This document shows positions 40,290-51,400 of a stretch of 64,000 bases of DNA, piece after piece (position 1 is the stretch's first letter; each line of letters opens with the position of its first letter). The stretch comes from Seminavis robusta (lineage: Eukaryota > Bacillariophyta > Bacillariophyceae > Naviculales > Naviculaceae). Both the position numbers and the translations under genes were made by a program. The notes under the pieces are model-generated. The model was given only the letters and a program-made list of their open reading frames with translations, was not told the DNA's origin and did no database searches. The stretch spans positions 1 to 64,000 of the forward strand of contig CAICTM010000226.1 of the NCBI GenBank assembly GCA_903772945.1, given 5' to 3'.

Positions 40290-43188
40290 TCAAAAAAAGC
40301 CCGGTGGAACGTACAACTTAGGTGTAGTGGCATTGATAAATGGAAACAGTAAGTTGCGGCCACCACGAGGGACCATCTCGTGCAGATTCCTTTCATAGAT
40401 ATCTCCATAGTTGCCAACTGCAGCAACTGCCCTGACGAACATGTCGTTATACAAACAACAACCAAACGAAGAAACTGATGGCATCAACTCGGCACTACTC
40501 GAATCAACCCCGTTATGCTCAGCATAGAATAAAGATGTGACAGTCCATAAGACAAACGAAACCCACTCCTGATCCTCTTGTCGTGTAGCAAGGCAAAGGT
40601 TCTCTGGCAATCTACAACAAATTGAGCAGAGCAGCAAGAGAGCAGCAATACAACGCTGAGAAGCTTGGGGTGGAAAAGGGGAACACATCATTGCCATGCC
40701 AACTTACACCATGCCATTCCCTGCATTGACTGGCCCATAGAAGTATGGCTGAGAAAATGAGTAACCCAGTCCTGTAGTAGCCTCCTTGATATCACTTCTG
40801 ATGGTCCAAGTGGCTCCAGCAAAGACATCTGCAGTACCGTTGGCCAACATTGAGTACCCCTCAGATTCATCATTGATTTCGATGACAGTGTAGCTCCCTT
40901 CCGAAGGCAAAAATACGGCTGCCTGTAGAGCCCGGCAATAGTCAATATCAATACCCTGCCACTCTCCCTTCACATTGTTATAAGAAGCAAACCCAGTTCT
41001 ATTGCCTTTCACGGCACATCGTAGTTCCCCCCGTTCCTTGATCACTGAAATCGCACTAGCGGCAAGAGGCTCAGGTCCCATAGTGGTTACACCAATGAGG
41101 TAGGATTGATGAAGACCAGTGCTGCCATCATTGATGTAGTTTATAACAGGACGGGGGAAAATAGGTTCATATTCCCGTTCATACATTTCACCATAGTTGC
41201 CTACTGCAGCAATGGCATTGATGAACATGTCCTTGTACTGTTCACCAAAGAGATCAGTAGCGCCAAATGCTTCAGCTGTTTGTTGGGTAATGCCAGCTTC
41301 CTCAGCTGCCAGGAGAGCATGTGGAATGGAATTGACGAAATCACTCCACTGGGGGTCTCCATCATGCGTAGTAATAGCATAATACTCATTCACAGCCGTC
41401 TCTCCACGCACAAATTCACCATCGTATCCAAACAGACCCAAGAAGGTCTTGGCCAAGTCATTGTCGAACACAATAGCGACATTGCATTCTCCATTGATGA
41501 AATTGAGCAAAAGCTCAGATCCATCATTCACAAAAAGAGTGTCATTGCTTTGTCGTGGGGCAAATGTCTCCACCATGCAAACTTTAAGATCACTGCAATC
41601 CCCAGACAAGTCGTTTCTTTCGGCACAATCAACAAACTTTGCAATTCCTGCGTACACATTGTCATAATATAAATAGGGAGTTCCAACAGAGAGCTGACAA
41701 AATGGACAAAAAGGAACTCGATGTGAGAGCAGCCCTGGCAACAAGCAATGGTATGCAGCAACATGTAACCAGAACATGCCTTGCCAAGGATATCCATATT
41801 GAAGAGGTCCCAAAAGCCAAATAGTACATCAACTGTGCTTGCATTGCTATAAAGAGCATCAAAACCATCTGTTAAAATGAGCTGAGCAAAGTCAACGCCA
41901 GGGTCCAGAGCCCTGGCGGGCAGTGTGACAAAATCAGCCCTGCTGTCATCTCCAAACACCGCTGCTGCAATTGCTCGGCACTGCTTATTGGACGACAAGG
42001 TAAAAATGAGCCAACAGATCTTCTCACATGTGTAGTTGTCACATTGCTTCTTACCAAGGCAAGATCGATCAGCTCCAAACCACCAGACTCCGGCCCAAAG
42101 AAGTCCCTAATAGTACCCAGTAATGGATCAACACCACATCTCAGAACGCCTGCCTTATTGATGCGGTCAAGGAAGAAGCCCGGCTCAATGGGACCGGTCG
42201 GAACTTCTTTGCTGCCACTTTCCCTTGTACCCAGGGTAAAGTAAAGAACAACCACAACCGTGGCAATGACGAGGAACAGAATGCCAAAAACCGCAAACCA
42301 AAATAGTTTGCTGGTAAAGATGCTATCAGTCAGTGGCTGTGCCTCCACCAAGGCAATTGGATCCTCGTCAGGTTCCACTAGTGTAGCTTGCGCCAAGTAA
42401 TTGCTTCCGCCTTCAGATTCCTTTTCTTCCTCCTCCTGACGGACTCTAGTGGTGGCAGCTCCTGAATCTCCATCTATTCCCTGTATTCTGTGATGGTGGG
42501 CACCCGGTTGGGTTTGGGCACCTGGTTGGGCGCCGGGTATCTGAACAGTTTGTTCTTGAATCAGCTGTGAAGATTGCGCAAAGTCTCTGCTTTCTCTTCT
42601 GTGCTTTGCCAGTTTGGATCGATTGACTATCTTTGCCGAACTTCTTGTCACGCTGGTTTCCGGGCTTCTGATTTCTGGGCTTCTGGCTTTGCTTCTGATT
42701 TTGGCCGTCTTACTTTCCTTTGTAGACATCGAGTGCTGCGTGATAGTGAGTTCTTGTTGGGTCTCGCCCAAATTTTTTTCGGCCAGCTGATCAGGTTCTG
42801 ACTCTGCTGCTGAGACAATGTTATTTGTAGTGGTCAAGAGGCCATCATCTGGCGGTGCAGAATGTGGGGGTTCTGCTTCTGGTGTTTCGGCTGCTGGTGC
42901 CTGGAGACTGCTATTAAGAGTTGTCCAGAATTCACCATTGGCAGGGTCGGGATGTGTCGACGCGATGTCTTCAGAGTTACCATCTTGGTGCTCAACAGTT
43001 TCTTCCTCGTGTCCATCTGCAATCCTCCAGCCATCACTGTGATCATCACTGCCTGCCTCCCCGTGCGTAAACTTCCAGCCATCTGGGTCGACAGAAGCTC
43101 TTCTTTGGTTTCGGTTCGTGTCATCGTTGTCAACGGCCACGAAGCTGTCTTCAGCACTATCAGCGTGTGTTTCTCGGTTCATATCCAA
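40290..43188 (-). CDS. Membrane protein with tandem bacterial-type solute-binding (SBP_bac_3) ectodomains
   Basis: Four exons on the minus strand: 43188-42055, 41980-41780, 41693-40708 and 40611-40290, introns of 74, 86 and 96 nt, giving 880 residues. Residues 1-293 are acidic and probably cytosolic; a membrane helix spans about 294-319 (FWFAVFGILFLVIATVVVVL). The first binding domain starts at AGVLRCGVDP and runs through LIDLALCRAIAAAVFGD to a repeat end with FINAIAAVGNYGEMYERE. The second starts at ERGELRCAVKG, has QGIDIDYCRALQAAVF, and ends with FVRAVAAVGNYGDIYERN. The second copy is shorter and lacks most of the second lobe. SBP_bac_3 domains bind amino acids in bacterial ABC transport; here the membrane anchor and lack of a transporter suggest an extracellular sensor. 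Intron 2 fits best as GC-AG (AAG|GCATGT). Confidence 0.8.
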
Positions 43189-44142
43189 GGATGAAGGGCA
43201 AAGCTGTGGACCAAGTTGATAGGCAGGAGGTTATAATAGTAATGAAGAGAAGTAAGTGTTTAAGATTCGATCATTCGTTTTTGTGGTCTTGGCGGCAAGA
43301 AGGGTTCTTCTTTGGCACTTCGCCGCTCTGGTACCACCGGTACCACGTACTGTACAATTATTGAACATCGTAGGAAGTACACTTAGATCTACCGTATGGA
43401 GTTGTGGTAAATATTGTGTCCAAGTAAGTTAGACACAATTATTTGGGTAGATGGGGTTGTACCGTAGGATTCTACATGCAACGTTACCGAACAGGCAAGA
43501 GGAGGAAAACGACGCACGGTCATGCGAAATTGTGCGTGCAGTACGGTACCGGTACTACATTTCTGCAACAGTAGTTGCACAGGGTCAGTATGTGCTTCCC
43601 CCTACTACTATGTGGATCTTACATACCCTCAGGATCAATGACAGTATGCTACGTAGAAAGTCTACAGTATCAGTAGTCATTGAAACAAAGATCCTCTCAA
43701 TAAGACTCTCATTATTAAATAAACTGCAACAGTGAAGATATAACAGGGGCGCATTGCATACATAAGACCAATGCACATACTGAGAGGATTCCAATAATCG
43801 CTTAAGTACCACACAACATACCCACCCGATCCCACGAATCCAATGAGATCCGATCCAACCGTTGTAGGTACATACTCAACAAGCCAAAAGATCCAATCGT
43901 ACGATCGACCGTTGCCAGTGCAGCATACTCAGTGAATCCCGTGCGGTAAAGAGGCAAACAACGGGCATATCCCATGTGAACGATCGATCGTCTCCTCGTC
44001 TCCGTACAGGTAACAGTTCAGTTTTCCTCACTTTCAGCTCATTATTTTCAATCCTTCTACTTTGTAAAGGAAACTCTGCCGAAATTCCAGCTCAAGCTCA
44101 ACCAAACCAACAATTGCTTAGTTGACTAAAAAATTCATCCAC
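43189..44142. other. Intergenic between receptor-like gene and Crypton-like remnant
   Basis: No gene supported. It contains GGTACCACCGGTACCACG (about 43330-43347) and ACGGTACCGGTACTAC (about 43543-43558), plus GATCCGATCC-type short repeats near 43828-43855. Confidence 0.45.
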
Positions 44143-46376
44143 CATGGCCAACAATGCAATGCTGGAGCAGCCTTTGGGTTGAGGACGTGCCGGATTTGCC
44201 TGAAGCACCCACGGAACAGCCCAAGTACAACCGGGATTACCATCGTCTCTTCGTCAAATCATGAGCTGGCTGCACAAGAGACGTACACCAAGGCGGCTCG
44301 CTTCCAACCTAGTGCTTTGGCCGGCATCCAACCACACCACGTTGCCGACTACTGAAATGGCGTGCGTATGGTACGACCGATGTTGACTTCAAAGACCTGG
44401 AGCAGAATCCAACTTGCCCTCCTCTACTCTTGAGCAAGACAAGAAAGCTATCTCCTTCTACATGCCCATCAAAGGTGCCACATGGAATGAACCTCCGGCA
44501 ATCCAACCAGTCCGATCCTGTGAACGAAGTGGTCAAGGAAGCAAGAAAGCGGAGACTCAAAACCGCGGCAAGAAGTCCTGTGCCACCAGGATTTGACGGA
44601 AACTGAGTATCCAAGGTGGTCCATGAACTCTACGCAAAGGGAGCTTTGAATCGACCATCCGTACAGCCTGCAGTTGAAGCAGCAAGTCCATCTCATCACA
44701 GGACGGACGACATCTCCAAGTTGAAGTATCCGACTACAAGCCGCATCCAGACTCCCTTTTGCGCTCAGTTGCAAGGGGCATTGGTCCAAGAATATTTCGA
44801 AGAACGACAATGCCCTGAACAAATCATTCTTGGGTCGATGGATACCGACTTTGTGCTATGCTCGGATTGGCGAATTACATGCAGGCGTCCTTCAACTACG
44901 GTATGGCGCCGCTGGTCGGGAAGATGCATTCCTCTTTACTCCCGAAAGCGACCCAAGTTGGCTCCCAAGCACTGCAACGCAGCCTACCGCAACATTCTCA
45001 AGGCTGTCTTTTTGTCGGCTCCATTCTGGCTGTGGCGCTCCTCATTGCTGGTGTTCCTGGGAGTCACAGCATTCGGAAGTTTGCTGCAACTCTGGCAAGA
45101 GGATGGGTGCTACTGCTGACGAAGGTGACATTCGAGGTCGCTGGAAGGCTCGCTTTCTGGACGGGTTGTTGATGCCTACATTTCGGCTGAACAGCCCTGG
45201 ATCGACGCTCGTGTTGCCGAAAAGCTTTGCATGGGGCCTCCTATTGCCTACAAGCTACACCCGGATGCCAAGGAGAGTGACTCCCGACTGGTTGATTGAG
45301 CATGTGGTGCCAAGGACGCATGCGTTTTACGACGGTGTCAACGACATTTCGCTTCACTTGGCTCTGCTCTTTTGTGGGCTGCTCTTGACGAATTTGGGAG
45401 GAGAGGATGGACCTCCCGTTCGTGTTAGGATCCAAGATGCGTACGAGCGCATCAAGGCCGATGTTCCTGTTGGCGTCAACCCTGTGTGAAAGTGCCTCTC
45501 TCTATTTGGACGCACAACACCCAAGCTCCACATCAACGAAATCGAGCGATGGATAGGGAGGTGGCGGTGGCACGGCTGGTGTCACTACGGGAACGACCGG
45601 CCAGGAAGCACTCGTCAGTTGCCAAATCAGTCTCGGCAGGTGACGGCTATGCAAACGCAACAACAGGTACGAACGAACGAGGAGATCTGACAAGGATTAT
45701 TGCGCAGCACAACCAGCTCCAGCAGCTCATTGCGCAGGAAGGTAGGACCCGCGACAGTTCGGCTGCTGCTTTGAGAGGTTGGTTGGAGACTGGCTTGGCG
45801 CGGAGCTGACGAAACTGAATGGAAATATTTGCAGGTAAGTGTGGACTTGTGTCTGTTGGCTATTGCAACCATGGCTATTATTGCTGCTAACTCTATATTT
45901 TTGTTTGCTTTTAGGATTGCTGTTCAGCCTCCAAGGATGGCAACACCTGATCAGGTAGATGGTAATCTTTTTAGAAATGGGTTGACTGTGGAAAGGACTC
46001 GCGGAATGGCCAGACTAGCCTCAGGTACAGACAAGCTGTGGCCACCACCCCTGCTGATAGTAGGCCTGCCAAGCTAGCCAAGTACAGAACTGTTGGCTCT
46101 GCTTGGCAAGAGTGGATGCATGGTATTGGTGGCAACAAGCCAGCCAAGAACTTCACTGCTGATGATATCAGGGCTTGCAAGTCAACCTACTCCAGGAGGA
46201 AGCCGCTCTGGACTCTCATGGCTACACTTGTCAATGCTCAGAAAGCTCCAGCTTGGGTCATCTCCAAGATTGAGGAGCATTACAAAGGAAGTGTTTTGAA
46301 TATTACTGCTGCCATCAAGCAGGACACCATTATGGGCAGTCTGCATGAGGATCTTTGTGTTGTTCGTGCTCAGTAA
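44143..46376 (+). mobile_element. Broken tyrosine-recombinase DNA transposon (Crypton-like)
   Basis: Segments in several plus-strand frames line up with Crypton-type recombinases common in diatom genomes. In order: a helical SAM-like DNA-binding part (about 44270-44360, LAGIQPHHVADY), the AISFYMP box (about 44450), SDPVNEVVKEARKRR (about 44512-44556), and the catalytic HSIRKFAATLAR box (about 45063-45100), which supplies the H-x-x-R residues. These are followed by DIRGRWK (about 45130), PPIAYKLHPDA (about 45240) and a C-terminal GCR1-type domain (about 46060-46376; YRTVGSAWQEWMHGIGG). A 78-nt GTAAGT...TTTTAG intron (45837-45914) separates the last part. The element is broken in several places and no terminal repeats were found. 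No reverse transcriptase is present, which argues against DIRS. Confidence 0.72.
46038..46376 (+). pseudogene. GCR1_C-like DNA-binding segment of the Crypton-like element
   Basis: About 112 open codons without an ATG of their own. The pattern YRTVGSAWQEWMHGIGGNKP, a spacer and YSRRKPLWTLMATLV resembles the GCR1 C-terminal DNA-binding domain of fungal Cryptons and yeast Gcr1. It lies downstream of a clean splice acceptor at 45914, consistent with being the last exon of the recombinase gene. Confidence 0.6.
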
Positions 46377-47918
46377 AGTTGACCTTAGTTTAATCAGCAT
46401 GCTAGCCATGCCTTATAGTGAGTCTTTTACATGAGTACTTATTGTGTTTTCGTTTTCGTTGACTTGTGCTTTTCGTTTTCGTGGACTTGTGCTTTTCGAA
46501 CGTACGCTACTAGCTAGCTAGTGGTAGCTACTACTAGCTAGCGAGCGATTCGAGGACTTGTGCGTTTTCGAGATAATAGAGGTGCGACGTTATCTTAACA
46601 GTGAGTAGTAGAGGTGCGAACCTCATTTTTCTTATGTGCGAGGACGTGATGTTTCGTTCGATCCTCACTGGTATGAATGAACGAACGATCAACCAGCATA
46701 CACCAGGTGTCGCCTGGTGGTGTTGATACCTCGATCGATAGGAAGGATACCTCCTGTAGGATGGCTACCACAGGTACAGGCTCTCAGTATTTCTCTCAGT
46801 TCTGGGATATACTTTTACGGTATCTATAAAATTGCTACCTGGGGTATGGGGCAACCTTAGGACTTCGTTACAATGTGTTTCGAAATGCATAGTGGTGCGT
46901 AACGGCACGTAACTGCACGTAACTGACTACACTAATTACCATGGTAAATTGTACATAGTACGTACTTGCACGTAACTTAACTGCAAGTAACGTAACTGCA
47001 CTGTAACTGCCGTATTTGACCAGTGTGGCTGTACCGTGTTGTTGTGTTATATCCTATAGTTGCCCCATACCCCTGGCTAGTATCACTATTTTGGCGGCCG
47101 CAATGGGGTTACCTCTGGTACAGGTATGCATACCTGTGGACTTCGAAGAGGGAGGCTGGGCAGATAGCTGTGGTGGTACGGTAGCACTTGGTCAGAGGTC
47201 GCAGTGGGAAGGGGGAAAGCATACAGTACGATGTACCTCTACATTTCAAACACTGTGGCCAGGCAGTCGCTGCATCAGCAAGCCACACAGCGTCAGTGCC
47301 AAAGGGTTCTTCTTCAAGTTGTGCTGGAAGGGTGGCCTTGAAACTGGCTGCACTCTAGACTTGAACGGCAACAAAGTGGGTTGTGAGTTGTGTTCCTTCC
47401 AACTGTTTCTTTCCAGGTTAGTGTCTGAAACACCCAACCAACCCATTGCTGGCCTGGTTGTGGCTGATCGCTGGCTAGTACTCCATTTCATCTTCTGGGG
47501 CTACGCAGTGTGGCTGCGTTGTTTTGCTTAATTCGCAAATTAGTACAGCGTAGAGGCTGCCTGAGTGGCGGTAGTGGAGTGACAGTCGTATCGACTCGAC
47601 TCGACTCGTAAAAAAAGCCTGGAGGAATGAATGGCTTGAACAAGCAGCTGAAACAGCCCAAGCCAAATGGAAAACGTCCAATTGCGTTCCTATGATAGCA
47701 TGCTAGCATGATAGCTGTACATTGCTTGCATGCTTCCTTTTCAATGAAACATCCTACCCACAAAGGCTGAAACGTTGTCGCTACTTGTGCTACAAACCTA
47801 GCCGGCATAGTGGCTGAGAAGCGTCATCGTAACCGAACATCTCTGCAGCTCTCAAAGCGAAGGCGGAGGGTAATCGTAGAATGTTGGATTGTGGAGTCAG
47901 AAGGGTGTACTACTATTA
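46377..47918. other. Repeat-rich intergenic stretch
   Basis: No supported gene; a frame at 47016-47531 is Cys/Trp-rich without domains. It contains a 23-bp tandem (CGTTTTCGTNGACTTGTGCTTTT) at 46451-46496, a TAGCTAG cluster near 46508-46545, and a degenerate array of GCACGTAACT units at about 46895-47008. Confidence 0.55.
46895..47008 (+). repeat. Degenerate GCACGTAACT array
   Basis: Units such as GGCACGTAACT, GCACGTAACTG, TTGCACGTAACTTAACT and GCAAGTAACGTAACTGCACTG recur over about 110 bp with variable spacing. ACGTAAC-type cores carry an ACGT, as in bZIP sites. Confidence 0.65.
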
Positions 47919-47924
47919 GTAGTG

Positions 47925-48422
47925 TGTTAGAAAGGTATTTTCGTATGAAGACAGACGACTCGGGATCCAAATCACGGTTCGTGATTGGGATGTGTGACTC
48001 AAATCAGATGGTTATCCGATCATCATCAGATGGCCAGTGTACGAGGAACGAGGACAATGGTCGTCTAGATGATGCAACTACAAAGGTTAGGAAGTTAGGT
48101 CGAAGAGATGAATGCAAGGAGCGACGGGATGGAAAAATGAATGGACGGATGAAGTCCATAGGTTTAGTAAAGTGGGAAAGCCTCCAGGCCAACCATGCAC
48201 TTCAGGAAAGATAGATCGACGAGATCTATCTGCAGATGAAACTGCGAAGAAACAGAGGATCGAAAGATCCTGGTATATGTATGCATATGGAGCTCAGTTG
48301 TAGAGCTCACAATCTGAACGAGAGAGAAAGAAAACGAAACAATAGCCAGTCTACTAACAGTAGAGCTGGAAGGATATGATTAAATTAGAGAAATTGGCGT
48401 TCAAGTTCACACCTTTTCAACA
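47925..48422 (+). repeat. 5' LTR of the second copia element
   Basis: 498 bp, paired with 54983-55493. Begins TGTTAGAAAGG and ends CACCTTTTCAACA. The two copies differ by about 13 bp in length through scattered small differences. Confidence 0.9.
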
Positions 48423-51400
48423 CGTTTTAAAACGATAGCTATCAGGAAAGAGTGAGCTTGGATCCAGGTTGTCAAACAGAAAAGAAGAATTGAGAAGTAA
48501 GTAGAAGATGTCTACGGAGGTAGAGGTATCATCGTCGAGCAAGTATCCCATCTTCGATTGGAAAGATGAGAAGTTCAGTTCTACAAGGTCAAGATGATTG
48601 CCCATTTATCAAAGTATGGTACGTAGAACTAATGAAGGACTCTACGGAGATCAAACCGGACAACTGGAAAACCCTACAGGTACGGCCAAGTTGTCGGACG
48701 ACGAAAAGAAAGATCGAAAGTCTGCAGAGAAGAACAGCAAGGCTGCGGAGAATACTGCTGGATCGAACAGATGTGGAGACCATGAAGGGCAAGTCGCCTT
48801 CGACCTACTGGCCTCACACCAAACGCTGACCATGCTGCTGGGAATTCAAGGGCATGTGGGAATCCATGCTGGACCTCTACGATTCTGAAGACAGTGGTTG
48901 AGGAGCAGCTCGACGAACGGAATACTACGCGTATAAAGATGGACATCAAGGAAACCCCAAGAAGTTCGAGATTGGAATCGACGTGAAACGCAAGAAGCTA
49001 GCGAAGATGGGTTCAAGATATCGGACGAAGAGTACATCAAGGACCTTCTCGAGAGATTCCGAAGAAGGAAGGAGAAATCGGAGTGTATCATGAAGTGAAG
49101 AAGAATTTTCTGAGAAGATCAAGAAAACAGGACATGGAATAACGTAAAGAGTGTGGTGGATTACTTATGCGAAATCTACGATGAGATTAAAACACGGAAC
49201 AAGTCGACAGAACACAATGGCGAAACAGCTTTCATGATTGGAGGAAAACAATTCAAGGGCGATGCAGGAACTGTGGGAAAATCGGACACAAGCAACAAAA
49301 CTGCCCAGACAAGAAAGGCTCGAACGGAAGAACTACGGACAAAAGTACCAAGGAAAGTCAAACGGTAAATTCAGCAGGAACAATGGAAGCAGTAGCGGAT
49401 TTCAAGGAAAGAAGAAATTCAGCGGAAAGTGCTTCCACTGTGGAAAGATTGGGACAGGAAAACGGAATGCCTAAAATCAAAGGGAACAACGAAATGTAGA
49501 AGGAGCAAAAACAGCACAAGAAACAACTAAGAGATGGCATTCATTGATGAGCGAAGAAATATGGATGCCATGCCGAGGAGTAGAGTGTCAGACGATGAAA
49601 CAGGAGGAGTAGAAAGAAGCATCGGAATATGAAGGAAAAATGGGACGCATTCTGGACGATTTTGAAAGCGGAATGACGTGGATGCAAGATGAGAGAAAGC
49701 TTGGAGCAATTAAATTATGAGGCGATGGACGCCCTTAAATCTCTCCAAGAAAAACAACACGACTGACTAAAGAAGAATCATGTCACATACAACAAGAAAC
49801 CAGACTTACCCTATCTGTTTCTGCGAAACAGAGAGCAGGGCAGATATCCGACAGCGAAACAACTCCACGATTAAAGCAAAACGGCTACAACAAAGAAGTT
49901 TCTGAGAAGGAGGAGAAACAACAGAACAACAAATCCGCCCACAATCTAGCGAAGACGACAATACTACAGCTGTTTGAGCAGAAGACGTACAAGAAGTAGA
50001 AAGATGTCGAACAGATTTCAAGATGCCCGGAACGTGTAGAGGCACAGCTGTCACCGGTTGGAGTCGACACATAAGAAGATAAGCAAACATCCAATATCCA
50101 TTGAGCAACCGACACCCATGAACCGAGCAACGAAGGATGGGAATTGGACATTCACACATAGTAGGTAACAGTGGAGGAGAGATCGCGGAAGAAGCATGCC
50201 AACTAATCCCCGAGTCTGTATGGGAAGGGCACTCGAGACCCAGAGATGAAGCAACTGGTCGGAAACTTCGAACAGTTCAGTGTTTGCTGAGGATGATGCC
50301 AAACAGATACAGAACAACCCCCATCTCGTGGAGTCTCCAGGCGGAAGTGCTAGGATGGGTCAGCAGTTGTGTTGCTCTTCGCGATTGGACTCCAACACGA
50401 CAATTATCGCAGGTGGCTATGTTAACGTGCAAGATAAAGCGCGGAAAAAACGTCGGCGAAGTGAACAGGAAACGCAGGAATGTTCAGGGTTTCACAGGCA
50501 TTCAGCATTCCCGAAGTAGAAGTGAAGTATGTAACGGAGATAGTCGCACAGGCTCAATACAATCGGGATTGAAAGGTGCACGTGGATATGACACTATTGA
50601 GAAGCGGTATTCGCACAACCCTATGCAGTGTATTGTACGGTGTACGTGTTTTCTTCTCTGAGAGACAAGCAGCTTGCAGAGCAATCACCTCCAGAGGAAG
50701 GATTCCGATGTGCTCGGAGGGAGTTCGGACGAATTAGCCTACAACTATTGATCCAAGTCGCGGCCATCGTGTGACACAGCTTCCACATGGGGAGCTGCTA
50801 ATTGCTGGATGGACGAACTCAGCGATGGTAGGACAGAGACAGGTTCTCCCTCAAACTTTCTAGCGCAGCACCGCGACGAGCATGGAAGGGTTTTGTTTAT
50901 GTTGGTCAGTATAAAGCGGACCTGGATGAGAATTTCGGGCAATATTGCAGTGCCTTTGACTTTGGGGGCCAGGAGTTATCACCCTCGATGGTATCACAAG
51001 TTTCCACGTTACTACAAGGGTTGGACGCATCAACTTTTCGGTACCAACGAGATGGACTAGCGCCGATCGTGATCGAGAAACCCCCCGGCATCGACATGCT
51101 ATGGAATGCTGGCCTAGTCACAAAAGGACAAGTGAGTCACTATGTGGACGCCAACGTGCAAACAGGAATGCAGGTGATCATACGTCAGTTACCATACTTC
51201 CCACAGCGTCGAGTAATGTGGCTCAGTTAAAACATGGCAATAGGAAAGTTCGAAAGGCAAGGAAGAAGCGATGGAAGATGTACAAGGTAATGAAATAAGC
51301 GGATGAGTATGTGTTCACCATGAGGTCAGAAGAAGGTTTCAGCCGGAGCACATGGATTGCAGACGGTGGTGCATCAACTCATATGAGCAATGTGGACGAT

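Noticed and set aside
44830-45489. Independent host gene at the long open frame
   Set aside because: The conserved boxes of a tyrosine recombinase lie across this and neighbouring frames, so it is better explained as part of the Crypton-like remnant.
47016-47531. 171-codon plus-strand ORF, Cys/Trp-rich
   Set aside because: Begins inside the GCACGTAACT repeat area, has no ordered cysteine pattern and no similarity I can recognise.
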